Positions 1 through 9,069 of a stretch of DNA of 38,442 nt are shown piece by piece. The stretch's first letter is position 1. The number at the start of each line of letters is the position of its first letter. Source of the stretch: Bacteroidota bacterium (GTDB lineage Bacteria > Bacteroidota > JABWAT01); NCBI GenBank assembly GCA_017303995.1, contig JAFLBE010000044.1:1-38442 (forward strand). The letters run 5' to 3'. Made by a program: the position numbers and the translations under genes. The notes under the pieces are model-generated. The model was not told the origin of the DNA. It made no database searches and saw only the letters and a list, made by a program, of their open reading frames with translations.

Positions 1-72
1 CAACTTCATGGCTTGCTTTCTTAGGGCTTCCTGAGTTGCTTGATCTAATTTTCTAACATCTTGTTTTTCCAT
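1..72 (-). CDS. IS630 family transposase, N-terminal fragment
   Basis: Reading the minus strand from the ATG at 70-72 gives 24 residues beginning MEKQDVRKL and continuing DQATQEALRKQAMKL to the window edge with no stop. The pattern of an acidic-basic start, a KL and an (E/Q)ALRxxAxxL helix is typical of the DNA-binding N-terminus of IS630-family transposases. The frame is open at the left edge, so the catalytic DDE domain is not seen. It is too short for firm family assignment; the support is the start of the HTH region plus the interruption of the neighbouring gene. It reads in the same direction as the interrupted methylase gene upstream. Confidence 0.55.
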   Translation of the reverse strand, partial: MEKQDVRKLDQATQEALRKQAMKL

Positions 73-133
73 AAATACAAGATACTTAATATTTTATTTA
101 AATGCTATTTATCCGCCGTGGTAATAAAGCAAA
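1..133 (-). mobile_element. End of an IS630-type insertion sequence, cut by the window edge
   Basis: The first 24 codons of an IS630-type transposase lie at 1-72 and run off the left edge. The neighbouring methylase frame stops making family-like sequence near position 133, soon after its Trp-Phe at 131-136, and then runs through about ten unrelated codons to a stop at 98. The end of the element is therefore inferred to fall at about 110-133. IS630 elements duplicate a TA dinucleotide on insertion, and TA steps are present here, but the other copy is outside the window, so the exact end and inverted repeat are not proven. Confidence 0.55.
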
Positions 134-1663
134 CCAACACGTTACATAATCTAAACTTGATGCCCCTTTGTGCGTTTTGAATATCGAAAGGACATCTTGT
201 TTTTGAATTTCATTCTGCCATTGATAACCAATAAAAGGAGGATTTCCAAATATAAAATCTACATTTGAAACTACTGTCTCCCAATCTATTCTTAATGCAT
301 TACCGTGCACAATTTTAGCTGATTTCTTCAATGGTAAACGAACAAAGTATTGCCCAAACTCATTACTTATTTGCATATTCATTTGATGATCTATAAGCCA
401 CATAGCAACTTCGGCAATTCTTGCAGGAAATTCTTCATACTCAATTCCGCACATCATATCAACGTCAAGCCAAATAATACTGCTAACATCCATTACTTGT
501 TGTCCTCCTTTGTAGGAGGCTCTTAAAATCTCTAATTCTAACAAACGTAATTCTCTGTATGTAATAACCAAAAAATTTCCGCAACCACAAGCAGGGTCAA
601 GGAATTTAAGCGCACTTAATTTTTTATGAAATTCAGGAAGCTTGTTTTTATTGTCTTTTATACTTTCAAATTCTTTCCAAAGTTCGTCCAAGAAAAGTGG
701 TTTGATAAGTTTTAAAATATTGGTTTCGCTTGTGTAATGTGCTCCCAAGTTTCTTCGTTCTATCGGGTTCATTACACTTTGAAACATTGAACCAAAAATC
801 GCAGGTGATATTTTGCTCCAATCAATGTAACAGCATTCAAGCAAGGCTTGACGCATTTTTGTGTCGAAACTTGCTGTAGGCAAATTTTCTTCAAATAGTT
901 TACCATTTACATAAGGAAAGTCGTCAAGTTGTTCATCAAGATTTTTAAAACGATTTTCTTTCGCTGTATTTAATACTTGAAATAATTCTTGAAGTTTTGA
1001 TGCAAGGTCACTTCCATCTTCGGCTGTTCGTTTTTCTAAATAATCTTGAAATTGTTGCTTATTAAATATTGTTGTGTCTTCAGCAAACAAACAAAACAAA
1101 ATACGAACCAAATAAACTTCTAACGGATGTCCTGTATATCCAATTTCTTCAAGTCTGTCGTGGAGTTTACCCATTAACTCTGCTGCTTTTATGTTTGCAG
1201 GGTCTTGTTCTTTGTAAACCTTTTTTTGATAACCTGAAATGTAGCCGAAATGCTGAACATTATTTACAAGGTCATTGAGTTTAAATTCAATGTGTTTATC
1301 TTCTTCGAGGTCGTAAAGTCGAAAGTTTTCAAAGTCGGAAACAAGTATGTATTTTGGTAATTCGTGTTGTTTTAAACCGTGTGTATAGTCAATCGCTTGT
1401 TGATAGGCTTTGTCAAGGTTTTTGCCAAGACTTTTCATTTCAATTAAAATCGTCCCTTTCCAAAGCAAGTCTATATAACCGTCTTTGTCGTCCAATTTTT
1501 TTACTCTGTGTTCAAAGGTCGAAACTCTTTTACTGCTAATACCAAACACATTAAAAAACTCAACTAAAAATGGTTTAGCGTCTGCTTCTTCGTTTGAAGT
1601 GTCAGCCCATTCTTTTGAGAAATTTAACGCTCGGTCTTTTATTTCGTTCCAGCTCAATGCCAT
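98..1663 (-). CDS. MmeI-like (type IIL) restriction-modification enzyme, truncated at the C-terminus
   Basis: Single-chain enzymes of this family cut and methylate DNA and are usually 900 or more residues; this frame has 521. Residues 60-80 hold a PD-(D/E)xK nuclease motif (Asp65, Glu75-Met-Lys77). A helical spacer follows, then adenine-methylase motif X-like LGAHYTS (306-312), motif I DPACGCGNF (356-364) and motif IV NPPF (474-477). After Trp510-Phe511 the family sequence ends and about ten unrelated residues lead to a stop. The target-recognition domain and the remaining methylase motifs are therefore missing. The adjacent IS630-type element explains the loss. With no specificity domain the product is probably inactive. 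It is AT-rich compared with the metabolic genes further right, consistent with transfer. The start is ATG at 1663; no strong ribosome site is visible. Confidence 0.8.
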   Translation of the reverse strand: MALSWNEIKDRALNFSKEWADTSNEEADAKPFLVEFFNVFGISSKRVSTFEHRVKKLDDKDGYIDLLWKGTILIEMKSLGKNLDKAYQQAIDYTHGLKQHELPKYILVSDFENFRLYDLEEDKHIEFKLNDLVNNVQHFGYISGYQKKVYKEQDPANIKAAELMGKLHDRLEEIGYTGHPLEVYLVRILFCLFAEDTTIFNKQQFQDYLEKRTAEDGSDLASKLQELFQVLNTAKENRFKNLDEQLDDFPYVNGKLFEENLPTASFDTKMRQALLECCYIDWSKISPAIFGSMFQSVMNPIERRNLGAHYTSETNILKLIKPLFLDELWKEFESIKDNKNKLPEFHKKLSALKFLDPACGCGNFLVITYRELRLLELEILRASYKGGQQVMDVSSIIWLDVDMMCGIEYEEFPARIAEVAMWLIDHQMNMQISNEFGQYFVRLPLKKSAKIVHGNALRIDWETVVSNVDFIFGNPPFIGYQWQNEIQKQDVLSIFKTHKGASSLDYVTCWFALLPRRINSI

Positions 1664-2259
1664 TCTTTTTTTCTATGTTATTTCGGTCAGTCGATGATTG
1701 TTTTATCGTCCATTACGCTTGCACTTAACTCCCTTGTGGGGGAAAAAAATTTCTCTTAGTTGCGAAAATCAGGCGGTTGTGCGCATGTTTGTTTCGTGTT
1801 ACTTAAAGGTCCATCAAACGGTGATCCTATTAGTTCTAGGGTAAATCGGCAAACGTGCGTGTAAATCCCGGTCGTCTTTAATTTGTTGTACCCCATTAAG
1901 GTCTGAATATACCGGATGCCTGTGTTTTTTCCAAGAGGGTAGGTTGGAAGTTTCCTCCATCTTCTCAGGCCTCCGTTTCATGAAGTTTTGACTATTCTTT
2001 ACTATTCAACTGCTCATTTGACTAATTATTTACTTGCAAATAAGGCTTCTTAATAGTGAAAACACCAGACATTCAATTGAAAGTCAAAGGGAAAATGATA
2101 AAGGAAAGTGAAAACATTGGATCAATGCAAGTTGAATTGGATGGATCAGGGTCACTAAGAAAAGTTAGATTTATTTTAAAATGATTGGTTTCACAACTGG
2201 TAAAATTTTATCTTAACTGCGCGGGTTCATTTTTCAAATTGGTTTAAAGTGTTGATTCC
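1664..2259. other. Intergenic stretch, no gene recognised
   Basis: This 596-base stretch separates the truncated restriction gene from the lipoprotein gene. I see no convincing coding region. A 37-codon GTG-started frame at 2056-2169 is open but has no ribosome site. No RNA gene, hairpin terminator or copy of the repeat families seen elsewhere in the window was recognised. Confidence 0.5.
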
Positions 2260-2844
2260 ATGAAAATCTTAATTCTTATTTTGCTTATTACCTTATCAGG
2301 ATGCACCCCAATCATTGATACCTATTGGGATTACTCCTGGAGAAAATCGTTTCAAAATGGGAAACCAACTTACCAAGTTAAAAAGTATATGTATTTTATG
2401 AAAAATACGAAATATAGTTCTGATACGTACGGGGTTTACGCCTACTTTTTTAGTTCAATGACATTTCGTGAGCCTCTTAATTTTGTTTTGACAGATGACG
2501 GGTATTTAATTGGGTTTAATGAAATACCAGAATCAAAGAAACTAAATAGAGGCAGACGTTGGGGAACTTATGAAATCGAAAATAAGAATGGCATAAAATA
2601 TTTCGCAGCACAGTATTTTAAAGATGATGGTGTCAGTGGTCCTACATTTTACAAGAAAACGGTTTCACGAATGAGTGGTTATTTTGAAGGTGACTCGCTA
2701 TTATTTATTACTGATCTATTTTCAAATCGTGTGATTTATGATACCACCTATTCTGTTCAATTAAATCCTCCATTAAGGTATCAATGTGTTCCGGATTCGG
2801 TTTTGATTCCAGAGGATAACTGGCTTATTGACAAGAATTTATAA
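2260..2844 (+). CDS. Hypothetical lipoprotein
   Basis: The 194-residue product starts with a short lysine and a hydrophobic stretch ending in the lipobox LSGC (Cys15), so it should be lipid-anchored after export. The rest is rich in aromatic residues (many Tyr and Phe) with a beta-rich look and several extended-strand segments; no catalytic motif or known domain is recognised. It stands alone, between the AT-rich restriction remnant and the TetR gene, and is itself AT-rich. The ATG at 2260 is the only start that keeps the signal peptide. No function can be assigned. Confidence 0.75.
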   Translation: MKILILILLITLSGCTPIIDTYWDYSWRKSFQNGKPTYQVKKYMYFMKNTKYSSDTYGVYAYFFSSMTFREPLNFVLTDDGYLIGFNEIPESKKLNRGRRWGTYEIENKNGIKYFAAQYFKDDGVSGPTFYKKTVSRMSGYFEGDSLLFITDLFSNRVIYDTTYSVQLNPPLRYQCVPDSVLIPEDNWLIDKNL

Positions 2845-3028
2845 ATTTATTTTGAAACTTTCCGGGAATTTTAGGGGACCATTATAAACCTTTTTATTTT
2901 CCTTATACTAGATGAGCTTTGCTTTTCCCGTTAAAGTTAACAGAATCATTTGGCCGATCGCCGATTACGATTCCTTCAAAACTGCCACCTTTCAGTTGTT
3001 GACCTTTTTTTTCTTCCTCCTGCTTGAC

Positions 3029-3046
3029 ACATACTGGTTGGTATGT
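3029..3046. promoter_or_regulatory. Probable TetR operator 1
   Basis: The sequence ACATACTGGTTGGTATGT is an inverted repeat (ACATAC-N6-GTATGT) ending 14 bases before the preferred ATG of the TetR gene at 3061. The reverse complement of a second site at 3662-3679, in front of the next gene, differs from it at only one of 18 positions. TTGACA at 3024-3029 overlaps its edge, so binding would block a promoter there. Confidence 0.75.
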
Positions 3047-3060
3047 TTAACTTTGCATCC

Positions 3061-3645
3061 ATGACAGATACAAGACAAGCCATTCTGGAGAAAAATTTCG
3101 AGGTCATGCGCCTGAACGGCTTTCAGGGAACGCGGTCCGATAAGATCATAGAGGATCTGGGAATCACCAAGGGTGCGTTCTACTACTATTTTCCCTCGAA
3201 AAAGGATTTGGGATACGCTGTGATTGATGAAATGCTGGCACCGGGTTATCTGAAACTCTGGGGACAGGTTCGCCAGCAAACCGGACAAGCGCCCGACCGG
3301 TTGATTTTAGTTATCCGATTGGTGGCGTCACGTGCTGATTCCCAAAATATCCGGCTTGGCTGTCCACTGAACAATCTGGTGCAGGAAATGTCACCCATTG
3401 ATGACGGATTCAAACAAAGACTCGACTCGCTCAGTCAGCAGATCATTGGCATGATCAGAGAAACCATCGAAGCAGGAATCCGGGAGGGAAGTATCCGTCC
3501 TGAGGTAAATCCGACCGGTGTCGCACACCTGGTCTGGGCTTCGGTTGAGGGTAGTTTTTCCATCGGGAAAGCCAGTCAAAGCACCGGGTCGTTTTTGACG
3601 GCCATTGAAGCACTCATTTCTTACATTAACAGCCTTCGTACTTAA
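3061..3645 (+). CDS. TetR/AcrR family transcriptional regulator
   Basis: The 194-residue product has an N-terminal helix-turn-helix (about residues 25-46, with LGITKGAFYYYFPSKKDL typical of the TetR recognition helix and following Lys-Lys-Asp) and a helical ligand-binding C-terminal part with the LGCPLNNL motif often seen in small TetR regulators of oxidoreductases. I place the start at ATG 3061 rather than 3043, because the first six residues of the longer frame lie in the operator-proximal region and the family starts with a short polar segment. Matching operators in front of this gene and the downstream NmrA-type gene indicate that it represses both; the inducer is unknown but is likely an electrophile or other substrate of the oxidoreductase. 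Confidence 0.9.
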   Translation: MTDTRQAILEKNFEVMRLNGFQGTRSDKIIEDLGITKGAFYYYFPSKKDLGYAVIDEMLAPGYLKLWGQVRQQTGQAPDRLILVIRLVASRADSQNIRLGCPLNNLVQEMSPIDDGFKQRLDSLSQQIIGMIRETIEAGIREGSIRPEVNPTGVAHLVWASVEGSFSIGKASQSTGSFLTAIEALISYINSLRT

Positions 3646-3661
3646 AAAAATTTGCCTATAA

Positions 3662-3679
3662 ACATACCAACCGGTATGT
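3662..3679. promoter_or_regulatory. Probable TetR operator 2
   Basis: ACATACCAACCGGTATGT is an inverted repeat with the same ACATAC-N6-GTATGT plan as the site at 3029-3046 and matches it in 17 of 18 bases when reversed. It lies 16 bases after the TetR stop and about 32 bases before the NmrA-type start, so that gene appears to have its own regulated promoter. Confidence 0.75.
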
Positions 3680-3711
3680 ATCAAGCTTACAAACAAAACA
3701 AGGAGATACCC

Positions 3712-4599
3712 ATGTACGTTATCACAGGAGCCACCGGACATACCGGTTCCATCATCGCACACAGTCTGCTGAAAGCAGGAAAATCAGTTACCGTTGTCGG
3801 CCGGTCTGCCGATAAACTGGAGGAGTTGAAAAAGGCCGGCGCTCAGGTTGCCATCGGTAATCTGGAAGATGCTGCTTTTCTGACGACGGTTTTCAAAGGG
3901 GCAAAGGCAGTTTATGCATTGATTCCGCCCAATTTTGCCACCGATCAGTTCCGTGCCTATCAGAACCGTGTGGCCGATGCCCTGGTTACTGCTCTGAAAT
4001 CCTCTTCTGTCACCCATGTGGTCACGCTGAGCAGTTTCGGTGCGCATCTGACTGCCGGTGCCGGGGTTGTTCAGGGATTGTATGACATGGAACAAAAATT
4101 CAAGGCGCTCACCAGCACCAACGTTCTTCACCTGCGTGCCGGCTTTTTTCTGGAAAACCTTTTAGGCAGTATTGGCCTTCTGAAACAAGCCGGGATTTTT
4201 GGCGGATTTCCAATTGAAGGAAATGTGACCATGTCGTTTGTTCATACCCATGACATTGCAGAAAAGGCAACTCATCATTTACTGAATCTGGATTTCACCG
4301 GTCAGGGACATGAATTTGTTGCCGGAGACCGGGATTATACACTGAATGAAGTATCCGGAATAGTCGGAGCAGCTATCGGAAAGCCCGAACTGACCTGGAC
4401 CCGTTTCTCCGATGCAGATGCGTATCAGGGAATGGTTGGAATGGGAGTCCCAGCCGATCTGGCGAAGAATTACGTGGAGTTTTGTAACCGTGCAAACGAG
4501 GGTAAGCTGACCGATGGTTTCATCCGGACGGAAGCTAACACCACCAAAACCTCGGCAGCTGATTTCGCTAAGGAATTTGCGGTTGCTTATCAGGCCTGA
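3712..4599 (+). CDS. NmrA-type NAD(P)-binding oxidoreductase (atypical short-chain dehydrogenase)
   Basis: The 295-residue product opens directly with a Rossmann strand and the dinucleotide motif GATGHTG (residues 6-12), followed by VVGRSADKL, which suits NADP binding. The NmrA/QOR2-like family includes quinone reductases and redox sensors; no SDR Tyr-x3-Lys pair is obvious, so either role is possible. The start at ATG 3712 is chosen over 3652 because AGGAGA at 3701-3706 sits five bases ahead of it and the longer frame would overlap the operator. A rho-independent terminator follows at 4608-4640. Linked control by the upstream TetR protein is likely. Confidence 0.88.
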   Translation: MYVITGATGHTGSIIAHSLLKAGKSVTVVGRSADKLEELKKAGAQVAIGNLEDAAFLTTVFKGAKAVYALIPPNFATDQFRAYQNRVADALVTALKSSSVTHVVTLSSFGAHLTAGAGVVQGLYDMEQKFKALTSTNVLHLRAGFFLENLLGSIGLLKQAGIFGGFPIEGNVTMSFVHTHDIAEKATHHLLNLDFTGQGHEFVAGDRDYTLNEVSGIVGAAIGKPELTWTRFSDADAYQGMVGMGVPADLAKNYVEFCNRANEGKLTDGFIRTEANTTKTSAADFAKEFAVAYQA

Positions 4600-4607
4600 T
4601 TGTACTC

Positions 4608-4640
4608 AAAGCCGGGTGGAGAGAATTCACCCGGCTTTTT
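4608..4640 (+). terminator. Rho-independent terminator after the NmrA-type gene
   Basis: GCCGGGTG at 4611-4618 pairs perfectly with CACCCGGC at 4628-4635 across a nine-base loop and is followed by TTTTT. It begins nine bases after the stop codon. Confidence 0.9.
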
Positions 4641-4684
4641 GTGTGAATCATTGGGGGTAAATTCCCCGCTGCTTGCGGCGCCTG

Positions 4685-4752
4685 CTGTCATCCCCGCGAA
4701 GGCGGGGATCCATGCCTTCTAAACTGGATTCCCGCCTTCGCGGGAATGACAG
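4685..4752. repeat. Inverted repeat of the CTGTCATTCCCGCG type
   Basis: Two 28-base arms (4685-4712 and 4725-4752) match with two differences and are separated by 12 bases. The arms contain CCCGCGAAGGCGGG, itself a hairpin. This is an interspersed extragenic palindrome type seen in many genomes; here it sits between the terminator and a convergent gene. Confidence 0.85.
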
Positions 4753-4777
4753 CCAAAAAATTACTCAAAAATCAGCT

Positions 4778-5191
4778 TTACCTTTTCCCAATCGCCAATT
4801 TCCCGGCCAGATATCCCATTGGAAGGTAAGCACCAACCAGATCGATCACCGTAAACCAAACGGGAGAGGGAAGCATGAAAACACTGGCAATGCCACCAAG
4901 CAGGTTAAAACCAGCAATAGCAAGTGCAAATTTCATTTTGTGGGATGCAGCCAATAAAGCCGCTACGAAAGCACCGGTAAACGTTCCGAGCGCATGAGCC
5001 AGAAAAGGGAAGAGAAAGTGTCTCGGCTCAAACAAATGCATCGAGGCTTTTAACCCTTCCGTTGTCGTCACATCGGCACCGTTTGGCGGTGGAATAACGG
5101 AACTGCTGATCATGATGAGTCCCATATTTACAATACCGCCAATGATAAGTCCGGCCAGCACGGCCAGTGTGTTTCTGATGATTGGATTCAT
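4778..5191 (-). CDS. Small four-helix membrane protein, unknown function
   Basis: The 137-residue product has four hydrophobic segments: about residues 8-30, 58-81, 87-107 and 112-131. Glycine is frequent in the first (AGLIIGGIVNMG), and small residues (GTFTGAFVAALLAA) pack in the second. No transporter or enzyme motif is recognised; it looks like one of the many uncharacterised small integral membrane proteins of this group. The ATG at 5191 is preceded by AAGG eleven bases upstream. It reads in the same direction as the B12 mutase but is separated from it by 218 bases full of repeats, so co-transcription is doubtful. Confidence 0.7.
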   Translation of the reverse strand: MNPIIRNTLAVLAGLIIGGIVNMGLIMISSSVIPPPNGADVTTTEGLKASMHLFEPRHFLFPFLAHALGTFTGAFVAALLAASHKMKFALAIAGFNLLGGIASVFMLPSPVWFTVIDLVGAYLPMGYLAGKLAIGKR

Positions 5192-5262
5192 TGCTGCTGA
5201 CCTTTTTTATGTTATTCTCAGATTATAAAAGCGGGCCTTCGATTTTCGCTGAAAAGGTGTCG

Positions 5263-5337
5263 CACTTCGATACCCGTCGGTTGCCGGATCTACGACGTCC
5301 CGATCCCGTTTCCCGGGACGGGACACTCAGTGTGACA
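5263..5337. repeat. CTGAG/TCGAAG family element with a long core
   Basis: On the minus strand it starts TGTCACACTGAG and ends ATCGAAGTG; the core contains the self-complementary CCCGTCCCGGGA and GGGACG runs. The same ends occur at 12281, 12411 and 29911 around other cores. Confidence 0.55.
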
Positions 5338-5352
5338 TTAATTATTTATGCC

Positions 5353-5372
5353 GGGCGACCAGCCGGTCGCCC
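5353..5372. repeat. Short perfect palindrome
   Basis: GGGCGACC at 5353-5360 pairs with GGTCGCCC at 5365-5372 around a four-base loop. No T-run follows on either side, so it is more likely an interspersed repeat than a terminator. Confidence 0.7.
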
Positions 5373-5374
5373 CT

Positions 5375-5409
5375 ACTTACCACTTATAACTTATCACTTG
5401 TCACTATTC
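5375..5409. repeat. 7-bp repeat array at the mutase stop codon
   Basis: Five heptads (ACTTACC, ACTTATA, ACTTATC, ACTTGTC, ACTATTC) end at the base next to the stop codon of the mutase gene. Read in the direction of that gene, several contain TAA or TAG at 7-base spacing. Confidence 0.8.
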
Positions 5410-8400
5410 CTACATATTCCTGCGATACTGTCCGCCAACGCTGTAAAGCGCACCTGAGATTTGTCCCAGCGAACAGACTTTTACCGTTTCCATCAGTTCT
5501 TCGAATATATTTCCGCCTGAAACTGCAACCGATTTCAGTCTTGCTAACGCTTCTGCGGATTCTCCTGCATGACGGAGGTGAAAAGCTTCCAGATTCCGGA
5601 TCTGATCCTGCTTTTCCTGATCTGTCGAACGGGACAGTTCCATTTTTTCGTACGAGGCAGGATTCTGATTCAGGAACGTGTTGACGCCGATCACCGGAAG
5701 CTCACCGTTATGTTTCAGCGTTTCGTAATACAGCGATTCTTCCTGGATTTTTCCCCGCTGATACATGGTTTCCATGGCACCCAGAACACCGCCACGATCC
5801 GATATGCGGCGAAATTCGAGAAGGACGGCTTCTTCCACCAGTTCCGTCAGTTCTTCGATGATAAACGCACCCTGAAGCGGATTCTCATTTTTTGTTAAAC
5901 CCAGTTCCTTGTTGATGATGAGCTGAATGGCCATTGCCCGGCGGACTGATTCTTCGGTCGGCGTGGTGATGGCTTCATCATAGGCATTAGTATGAAGCGA
6001 ATTGCAGTTGTCGTAAATGGCATACAAAGCCTGCAGCGTCGTCCGGATGTCGTTGAAATCAATTTCCATCGAGTGCAGCGACCGTCCGGAAGTCTGAATG
6101 TGATATTTCAGCTTCTGACTGCGGTCATTGGCGCCGTACCGGTTTTTCATGGCCGTCGCCCAGATCCGGCGGGCAACCCGTCCGATAACCGCATATTCCG
6201 CATCAATTCCGTTCGAAAAGAAAAACGACAGATTCGGTGCGAAATCGTCAATTTTCATGCCCCGGCTCAGGTAATATTCCACATAGGTGAATCCGTTCGC
6301 CAGAGTAAAAGCAAGCTGTGAAATTGGGTTTGCACCGGCTTCAGCGATGTGATAACCTGAAATCGAAACCGAGTAATAATTCCGGATGTGGTTCCGATTG
6401 AAAAAGAGCTGAATGTCACCCATCATTCTGAGTGCAAACTCCGTAGAAAAAATGCAGGTGTTCTGGGCCTGGTCTTCCTTCAGGATATCCGCCTGAACCG
6501 TTCCCCGAACCATCGACAGGGTTTCTTTGCGCAGTTTCCGGTAGGTGTCCTGATCGAGAACTTCAGAAGCTGAAACGCCCAGAAGTCCCAAACCAAGCCC
6601 TGTGTTTCCTTCGGGTAACGATCCGGTATAAACCAGTTGTGTGATGCCCAGCGTTTTGAATTTTTTACGGATGGATTCAACCGCAGCTTCCCACTGACCC
6701 GACTTGCGAAGTAACTGTTCTGCCTGCTGATCAATGGCGGCATTCATGAAAAACGCAAGAATAACGGGTGCAGGTCCGTTGATTGTCATGGAAACTGAGG
6801 TGGTTGGTGCACAAAGATCAAAACCGGAGTACAGTTTTTTTGCATCGTCAAGTGTGCAGATAGAGACGCCGGAATTCCCGATTTTCCCGAAAATGTCGGG
6901 ACGGATGGCAGGATCTTCACCGTAAAGCGTCACCGAATCGAAAGCTGTTGAAAGCCGGGCTGCCGGTTGTCCTTTTGAAACGTAATGGAAGCGACGGTTT
7001 GTTCTTTCCGGCGTTCCTTCACCGGCAAACATCCGGGTCGGATCTTCACCTTTCCGCTTATATTCAAAAACGCCGGCAACAAACGGGAATTTCCCGGGTA
7101 CGTTTTCAAGCAGCTGCCAGTACAAACTATCACCCCAATCGCGGAATTTCGGCAGAGCCACTTTCGGGATTTTCAGATGTGAGAGCGATTCAGTGTAATT
7201 TTCAACATCAATGACTTTGCCCCGCACTTCATAATGATGAACATCATCGAGGTACTCATGCCGGGTCTGATCCCAGGTTTGCAGCAGCATCCGGCTTTCA
7301 GACGTGAGATCGAGCAATGCTTCATTGTAACGCTGGCGAAGGAGTTCAATCGTTTTGCCCGTGTGGAATAACTCGTCTTTTCCGAAAAGTTCTGCCGGTT
7401 TGGGAACGGCTGACCCCAGTGATTTCAGAATCTGGTAACAGGAAAAAGCCAGAGAAGCCAGCTCCGCCTGGGCGGTTGCCTGTTTTTTGTAAGTTTGAAC
7501 GGTATCAGCAATTTCGGCGAGATAACGGGTTTTTTCGGCAGGAATCACGACCTGTTTTCTTGGATCGCTGATTTCTGCAACGGTTTCAGGTTGCCAGTTG
7601 ACGCCGGTTTTTTTATTGACGGCCTGAATGAGATTGAAGAAAAACCAGTTGGTTCCGGCATCATTGAACTGCGAAGCAATGGTTGGATAAACCGGCATGA
7701 GGTCAGTATTCTCATCAAACCGTTTATGATTCCGCTGATACGTTTTCCTGATGTCACGAAGGGCATCTTCTGCGCCCCGTTTTTCGAATTTGTTCAACAC
7801 AACCAGATCGGCAAAATCGAGCATGTCAATTTTTTCAAGCTGAGTGGCAGCACCGTATTCGGGTGTCATCACATAAACTGAAACATCAACCAGATCGGTG
7901 ATGGAAGAATCAGACTGACCAATTCCTGCCGTTTCGATGATGACAAGATCAAATCCCGCCAGTTTGCAAACATGAACGGCTTCTTTCAGCGCTTTTGATG
8001 TCGCCATATTCGCAGCCCGGGTTGCCAGGGAGCGCATGTAAATCCGGTCGCTGTAAATGGCGTTCATCCTGATCCGGTCACCCAGCAAAGCGCCACCGGT
8101 TTTTCTTTTTGAAGGATCGACGGAAAGAATTGCTGCAGATTTATCTGGAAACTGATCAAGAAACCGGCGGACAAGTTCATCAGTGAGAGAAGATTTTCCT
8201 GCTCCGCCTGTACCCGTTATCCCGATAACCGGAATTCCGGCAGGTGGATGATGAGAAAGAAGTCCGGAAGTGAGTTGGTTGTAAAGAGGTTGGGTGAGAT
8301 CGGGAACTTCACCGGTGGCGTGATTTTCAAGCAAAGTAATCAGCCGGCCCAGATCACGGGGATTCCGGGATATCGTTTTAAATTCGGAAGGGGATTGAAC

Positions 8401-8835
8401 GGCAAGCGTTGAAAAGTCACATTCGGTCATCATGAAATCAATCATGCCCTGAAGTCCCATGAGCCGACCATCTTCAGTTGAGAAAATCCGGCAGATGCCG
8501 TAGTCGTGCAGGTCCTGAATTTCCTGCGGGATAATCACACCGCCGCCGCCGCCGAAGATTTTGATGTGACCGCAGCCCTGTTCTTTCAGCAGATCGGCCA
8601 TGTATTTAAAATATTCAACATGTCCGCCCTGATAAGACGAAATGGCAATGCCCTGAACATCTTCCTGAATGGCCGTGTCGACGATTTCCCTGACAGAGCG
8701 GTTATGCCCCAGATGGATGACCTCAGCCCCGGTTGACTGAAGAATCCGGCGCATAATATTGATGGAAGCATCATGTCCGTCGAAAAGGGAAGCGGCAGTT
8801 ACAAAACGGATTTTATGAGTTGAAGAATGAGTCAT
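5410..8835 (-). CDS. icmF: Fused B12-dependent acyl-CoA mutase with G-protein chaperone (isobutyryl-CoA mutase type)
   Basis: The enzyme interconverts isobutyryl-CoA and butyryl-CoA by radical rearrangement with adenosylcobalamin. All three IcmF parts are in one 1141-residue chain: a B12-binding domain with DGHDAS (His21 is the likely cobalt ligand) and FGGGGGV (94-100); a MeaB-type GTPase chaperone with Walker [10 protein letters not shown] (208-216), SVDPS (238-242) and NKFEKRG (348-354); and a TIM-barrel mutase from about 560. Two residues that set substrate choice support isobutyryl-CoA: Phe603 in RMFAGEG, where methylmalonyl-CoA mutase has Tyr, and Gln791 in QAQNT, where it has Arg. It stands alone, with no ribosome site that stands out. 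Its likely role is in valine or branched fatty acid metabolism. Confidence 0.95.
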   Translation of the reverse strand: MTHSSTHKIRFVTAASLFDGHDASINIMRRILQSTGAEVIHLGHNRSVREIVDTAIQEDVQGIAISSYQGGHVEYFKYMADLLKEQGCGHIKIFGGGGGVIIPQEIQDLHDYGICRIFSTEDGRLMGLQGMIDFMMTECDFSTLAVQSPSEFKTISRNPRDLGRLITLLENHATGEVPDLTQPLYNQLTSGLLSHHPPAGIPVIGITGTGGAGKSSLTDELVRRFLDQFPDKSAAILSVDPSKRKTGGALLGDRIRMNAIYSDRIYMRSLATRAANMATSKALKEAVHVCKLAGFDLVIIETAGIGQSDSSITDLVDVSVYVMTPEYGAATQLEKIDMLDFADLVVLNKFEKRGAEDALRDIRKTYQRNHKRFDENTDLMPVYPTIASQFNDAGTNWFFFNLIQAVNKKTGVNWQPETVAEISDPRKQVVIPAEKTRYLAEIADTVQTYKKQATAQAELASLAFSCYQILKSLGSAVPKPAELFGKDELFHTGKTIELLRQRYNEALLDLTSESRMLLQTWDQTRHEYLDDVHHYEVRGKVIDVENYTESLSHLKIPKVALPKFRDWGDSLYWQLLENVPGKFPFVAGVFEYKRKGEDPTRMFAGEGTPERTNRRFHYVSKGQPAARLSTAFDSVTLYGEDPAIRPDIFGKIGNSGVSICTLDDAKKLYSGFDLCAPTTSVSMTINGPAPVILAFFMNAAIDQQAEQLLRKSGQWEAAVESIRKKFKTLGITQLVYTGSLPEGNTGLGLGLLGVSASEVLDQDTYRKLRKETLSMVRGTVQADILKEDQAQNTCIFSTEFALRMMGDIQLFFNRNHIRNYYSVSISGYHIAEAGANPISQLAFTLANGFTYVEYYLSRGMKIDDFAPNLSFFFSNGIDAEYAVIGRVARRIWATAMKNRYGANDRSQKLKYHIQTSGRSLHSMEIDFNDIRTTLQALYAIYDNCNSLHTNAYDEAITTPTEESVRRAMAIQLIINKELGLTKNENPLQGAFIIEELTELVEEAVLLEFRRISDRGGVLGAMETMYQRGKIQEESLYYETLKHNGELPVIGVNTFLNQNPASYEKMELSRSTDQEKQDQIRNLEAFHLRHAGESAEALARLKSVAVSGGNIFEELMETVKVCSLGQISGALYSVGGQYRRNM

Positions 8836-8982
8836 GGTTTGGTATGAATTCTGGTCTTTTTTGAGTTTAAAATAGGGTTTTTCTCTGGTCAGGAGAATTA
8901 TGCAGACAATTTACAAATAGGGAGGCGGTTCAAACAAATGAAATGCGGATTTAGGGAGTGAAAGGGAGACCGCGGAGGGAAA

Positions 8983-9017
8983 AGCTGTTAGCTATTGGCT
9001 GTTAGGTTTTAGGTAAT
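8983..9017. repeat. 7-bp repeat array (AGCTGTT type)
   Basis: Five heptads: AGCTGTT, AGCTATT, GGCTGTT, AGGTTTT, AGGTAAT. The order resembles the array at 29828-29855. Unlike most arrays in the window this one is not beside a stop codon; it lies 147 bases upstream of the mutase start. Confidence 0.75.
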
Positions 9018-9026
9018 TTCCATTAG

Positions 9027-9069
9027 TCCCCCTTTGAAGGGGGAAATCTGGCTTCAGCCAGATGGGGGA
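9027..9069. repeat. C-run/G-run palindromic repeat
   Basis: CCCCCTTTGAAGGGGG forms a hairpin, followed by CTGGCTTCAGCCAG, another hairpin, and a G-run. Related elements lie at 12544, 19005, 19119, 28729 and 28817. Confidence 0.7.

Noticed and set aside
2056-2169. 37-codon GTG-started frame before the lipoprotein gene
   Set aside because: It has no ribosome site and no recognisable similarity; codons alone do not support a gene.
3048-3055. TAACTTTG as a Bacteroidetes-type -7 promoter box
   Set aside because: One match near an ATG is not enough, and other genes in the window have Shine-Dalgarno sites and no such box.
4673-4957. 94-codon plus-strand frame
   Set aside because: It crosses the inverted repeat at 4685 and lies opposite the membrane protein gene, so it is a chance frame.
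5182-5457. 91-codon plus-strand frame
   Set aside because: It runs through three different repeats and into the end of the mutase gene on the other strand.
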